A stretch of DNA of 41,663 bases from NCBI GenBank assembly GCA_964458575.1, contig CAYWMD010000057.1:1-41663 (forward strand), in the 5' to 3' direction. The translations under genes were made by a program, and so were the position numbers. The DNA is from CAYWMD01 sp964458575. GTDB lineage: Bacteria > Verrucomicrobiota > Verrucomicrobiia > Limisphaerales > JADLHS01. The notes beneath the pieces were generated by a model. That model made no database searches. It saw nothing but the letters and a program-made list of their open reading frames with translations, and was not told where the DNA came from. Shown here piece by piece: positions 40,835 through 41,663 of the stretch; position 1 is the stretch's first letter; every line of letters begins with the position of its first letter.

Positions 40835-41452
40835 ATGGAATCCACGGGCGAGCACGATGACGGCAAACGTTTTCTCGGCCAGGGAACGAATCGCAGTTTT
40901 TACCTGCCGCGCTTGCCGCGTGAGTATTACCAAGGCGACGCGGTCGTTCACTGGACGATGGCGGTGGCCATGCGCGGCACGGGTTGGCTGAACGAGCTTT
41001 TCCACGCGCGGTTTCGGGAGGTCATGCTTCATGCTGCCGCACGGGAAGGCTTGTTCTGCCCGACCTACTGCCTGATGCCGGATCACATTCATCTGGTCTG
41101 GATGGGGCTGCGGCGCGATACCGACCAGCGGAACGGCATGAAGTTTCTGCGCGAACATATCGGGAAATTGCTCCGACCGCATCGCTTTCAACACCAGCCG
41201 CACGACCATGTCTTGCGCGAGGAACAGCGGAAGAAGCAGGCGTTTAGCAAAGTGTGTTTCTACGTCATTGACAACGCGCGCGTCGCCGAACTGGTCAAGC
41301 ACCCGAAAGATTGGCCGTTCGCCGGAGCGGTTGTGCCCGGCTATCCGGAATTGCATCCGCTGGAAGAAGATTTCTGGCCGCTGTTCTGGAAACTCTACCT
41401 TGCCGCTCGCGCGCCGGATGCGGGAGACCTCAAGCGTGCACCGCTTCCCTGA
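40835..41452 (+). CDS. REP-associated tyrosine transposase (RAYT)
   Basis: The 205-residue protein starts at ATG 40835. It is an HUH/Y1-type single-strand transposase, domesticated in many bacteria to mobilise or maintain REP elements. The motifs are YCLMPDHIHLVWMG with metal-binding His84/His86, and KVCFYVIDNARVAELVKHPKDWPFAG with catalytic Tyr143 and the RAYT-type ending of that helix (Y-I-x-x-N-x-x-x-x-x-L-V). The protein is intact and is flanked on both sides by GTAG-hairpin REP pairs, two upstream and one starting 1 nt after its stop, the usual signature of a RAYT with its own substrate. Confidence 0.92.
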   Translation: MESTGEHDDGKRFLGQGTNRSFYLPRLPREYYQGDAVVHWTMAVAMRGTGWLNELFHARFREVMLHAAAREGLFCPTYCLMPDHIHLVWMGLRRDTDQRNGMKFLREHIGKLLRPHRFQHQPHDHVLREEQRKKQAFSKVCFYVIDNARVAELVKHPKDWPFAGAVVPGYPELHPLEEDFWPLFWKLYLAARAPDAGDLKRAPLP

Positions 41453-41453
41453 C

Positions 41454-41537
41454 GTAGCAGCGGACGTCAGTCTGCTCCATATTCTCCGTCGCGCCGTTGT
41501 TTGGGGGAAGTATGATCGAACTCACGTTCGGTGCTAC
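41454..41537. repeat. RAYT-linked REP/inverted-REP pair 3
   Basis: GTAGCAGCGGACGTCAGTCT at the left (41454) and CACGTTCGGTGCTAC at the right (ending 41537). The left hairpin has loop gtca and the right arm carries GATCGAACTCACGTTC. It is about 16 nt shorter than pairs 1 and 2, in the middle region. It starts 1 nt after the RAYT stop codon. Confidence 0.87.
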
Positions 41538-41565
41538 GGGCATGGGGATGGAGAGTTTGAGCTGA

Positions 41566-41663
41566 CTACGAGCTTGATTTGAAGGTGCGCAGTTGTCGGC
41601 TGGCGTCGCGGAGCACTTCCACCCGCCGCCGCCACGCCTGTTGCCCCAGGTAATCGGACGGCA
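41566..41663 (-). CDS. 3' end of an unidentified gene running off the right edge
   Basis: The minus strand reads an open frame from the window edge to a stop at 41566-41568: PSDYLGQQAWRRRVEVLRDA, then SRQLRTFKSSS. Only about 31 codons are visible, basic and helical, so no function can be given. Its last 70 bases are nearly identical to 40499-40568 on the other side of the RAYT block, which shows that coding sequence was duplicated around the element. Confidence 0.55.
   Translation of the reverse strand, partial: PSDYLGQQAWRRRVEVLRDASRQLRTFKSSS

Noticed and set aside
1..41663. CRISPR arrays, phage genes or toxin-antitoxin/defence genes
   Set aside because: No regularly spaced repeats and no recognisable cas, integrase, tail or restriction genes were seen; the only mobile genes are the two Y1-type transposases.

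Overview
The window looks like a chromosomal segment of a GC-rich (about 60 %) Gram-negative bacterium, most likely Verrucomicrobiota (Pedosphaera/Limisphaera-like). This is inferred from the gene mix: Tat-exported Gfo/Idh/MocA proteins, ThuA-like, sulfatase, PQQ-propeller and FAD-oxidoreductase genes, GTP-type PEP carboxykinase, and several families of short palindromic intergenic repeats. I see no rRNA, CRISPR array, prophage or integron.

Layout. 1-219: a complete tRNA-Gln(CTG) on the minus strand with a plausible promoter, and an unusual 8-bp tandem/inverted repeat. 228-6101: part of a complex I locus (nuoF, nuoG, nuoH, a 66-codon ORF, nuoI), a methyltransferase-like membrane protein, and a 58-codon piece that looks like the N-terminus of nuoJ. 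6109-8565: a double retropepsin-like protein, an M28 peptidase and a small secreted Cys-rich protein, closed by a strong bidirectional terminator. 8643-13258: pckG (minus) and a P1B metal ATPase (plus), divergent. 13293-18630: a ROK-like ASKHA kinase, a PIG-L deacetylase, guaD, a Tat-exported isomerase-like protein and two small or unknown membrane or exported proteins.

18673-23826 is the most interesting part. Two divergent gene sets carry an MglA-type small GTPase, a roadblock/LC7 protein and a 593-residue Pro/Ala-rich protein ending in a roadblock domain on one side. On the other side are a REC-PATAN-roadblock-like response regulator, a 100-residue roadblock-like protein and a 134-residue helical protein. 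This looks like a self-contained GTPase signalling module that I cannot match to a described system.

23894-39900: uppP, then mostly exported catabolic or surface proteins on both strands: PQQ-like propeller, sulfatase, a giant carboxypeptidase-regulatory-repeat protein, FAD oxidoreductase, CBM9-like protein, YceI lipoprotein, two Gfo/Idh/MocA proteins, ThuA-like and a glycosidase-like propeller protein. A truncated corA start lies between the last two. 40021-41663 is a mobile-element zone: an N-terminally truncated IS200-like transposase behind palindromic repeats, a perfect 20-bp palindrome, and a full REP-associated tyrosine transposase (RAYT) flanked by three REP/inverted-REP pairs and by two copies of the same gene 3' end. 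A related GTAG-type REP pair sits between nuoG and nuoH.

All functional calls come from reading motifs in the translated sequence. No database search was run.
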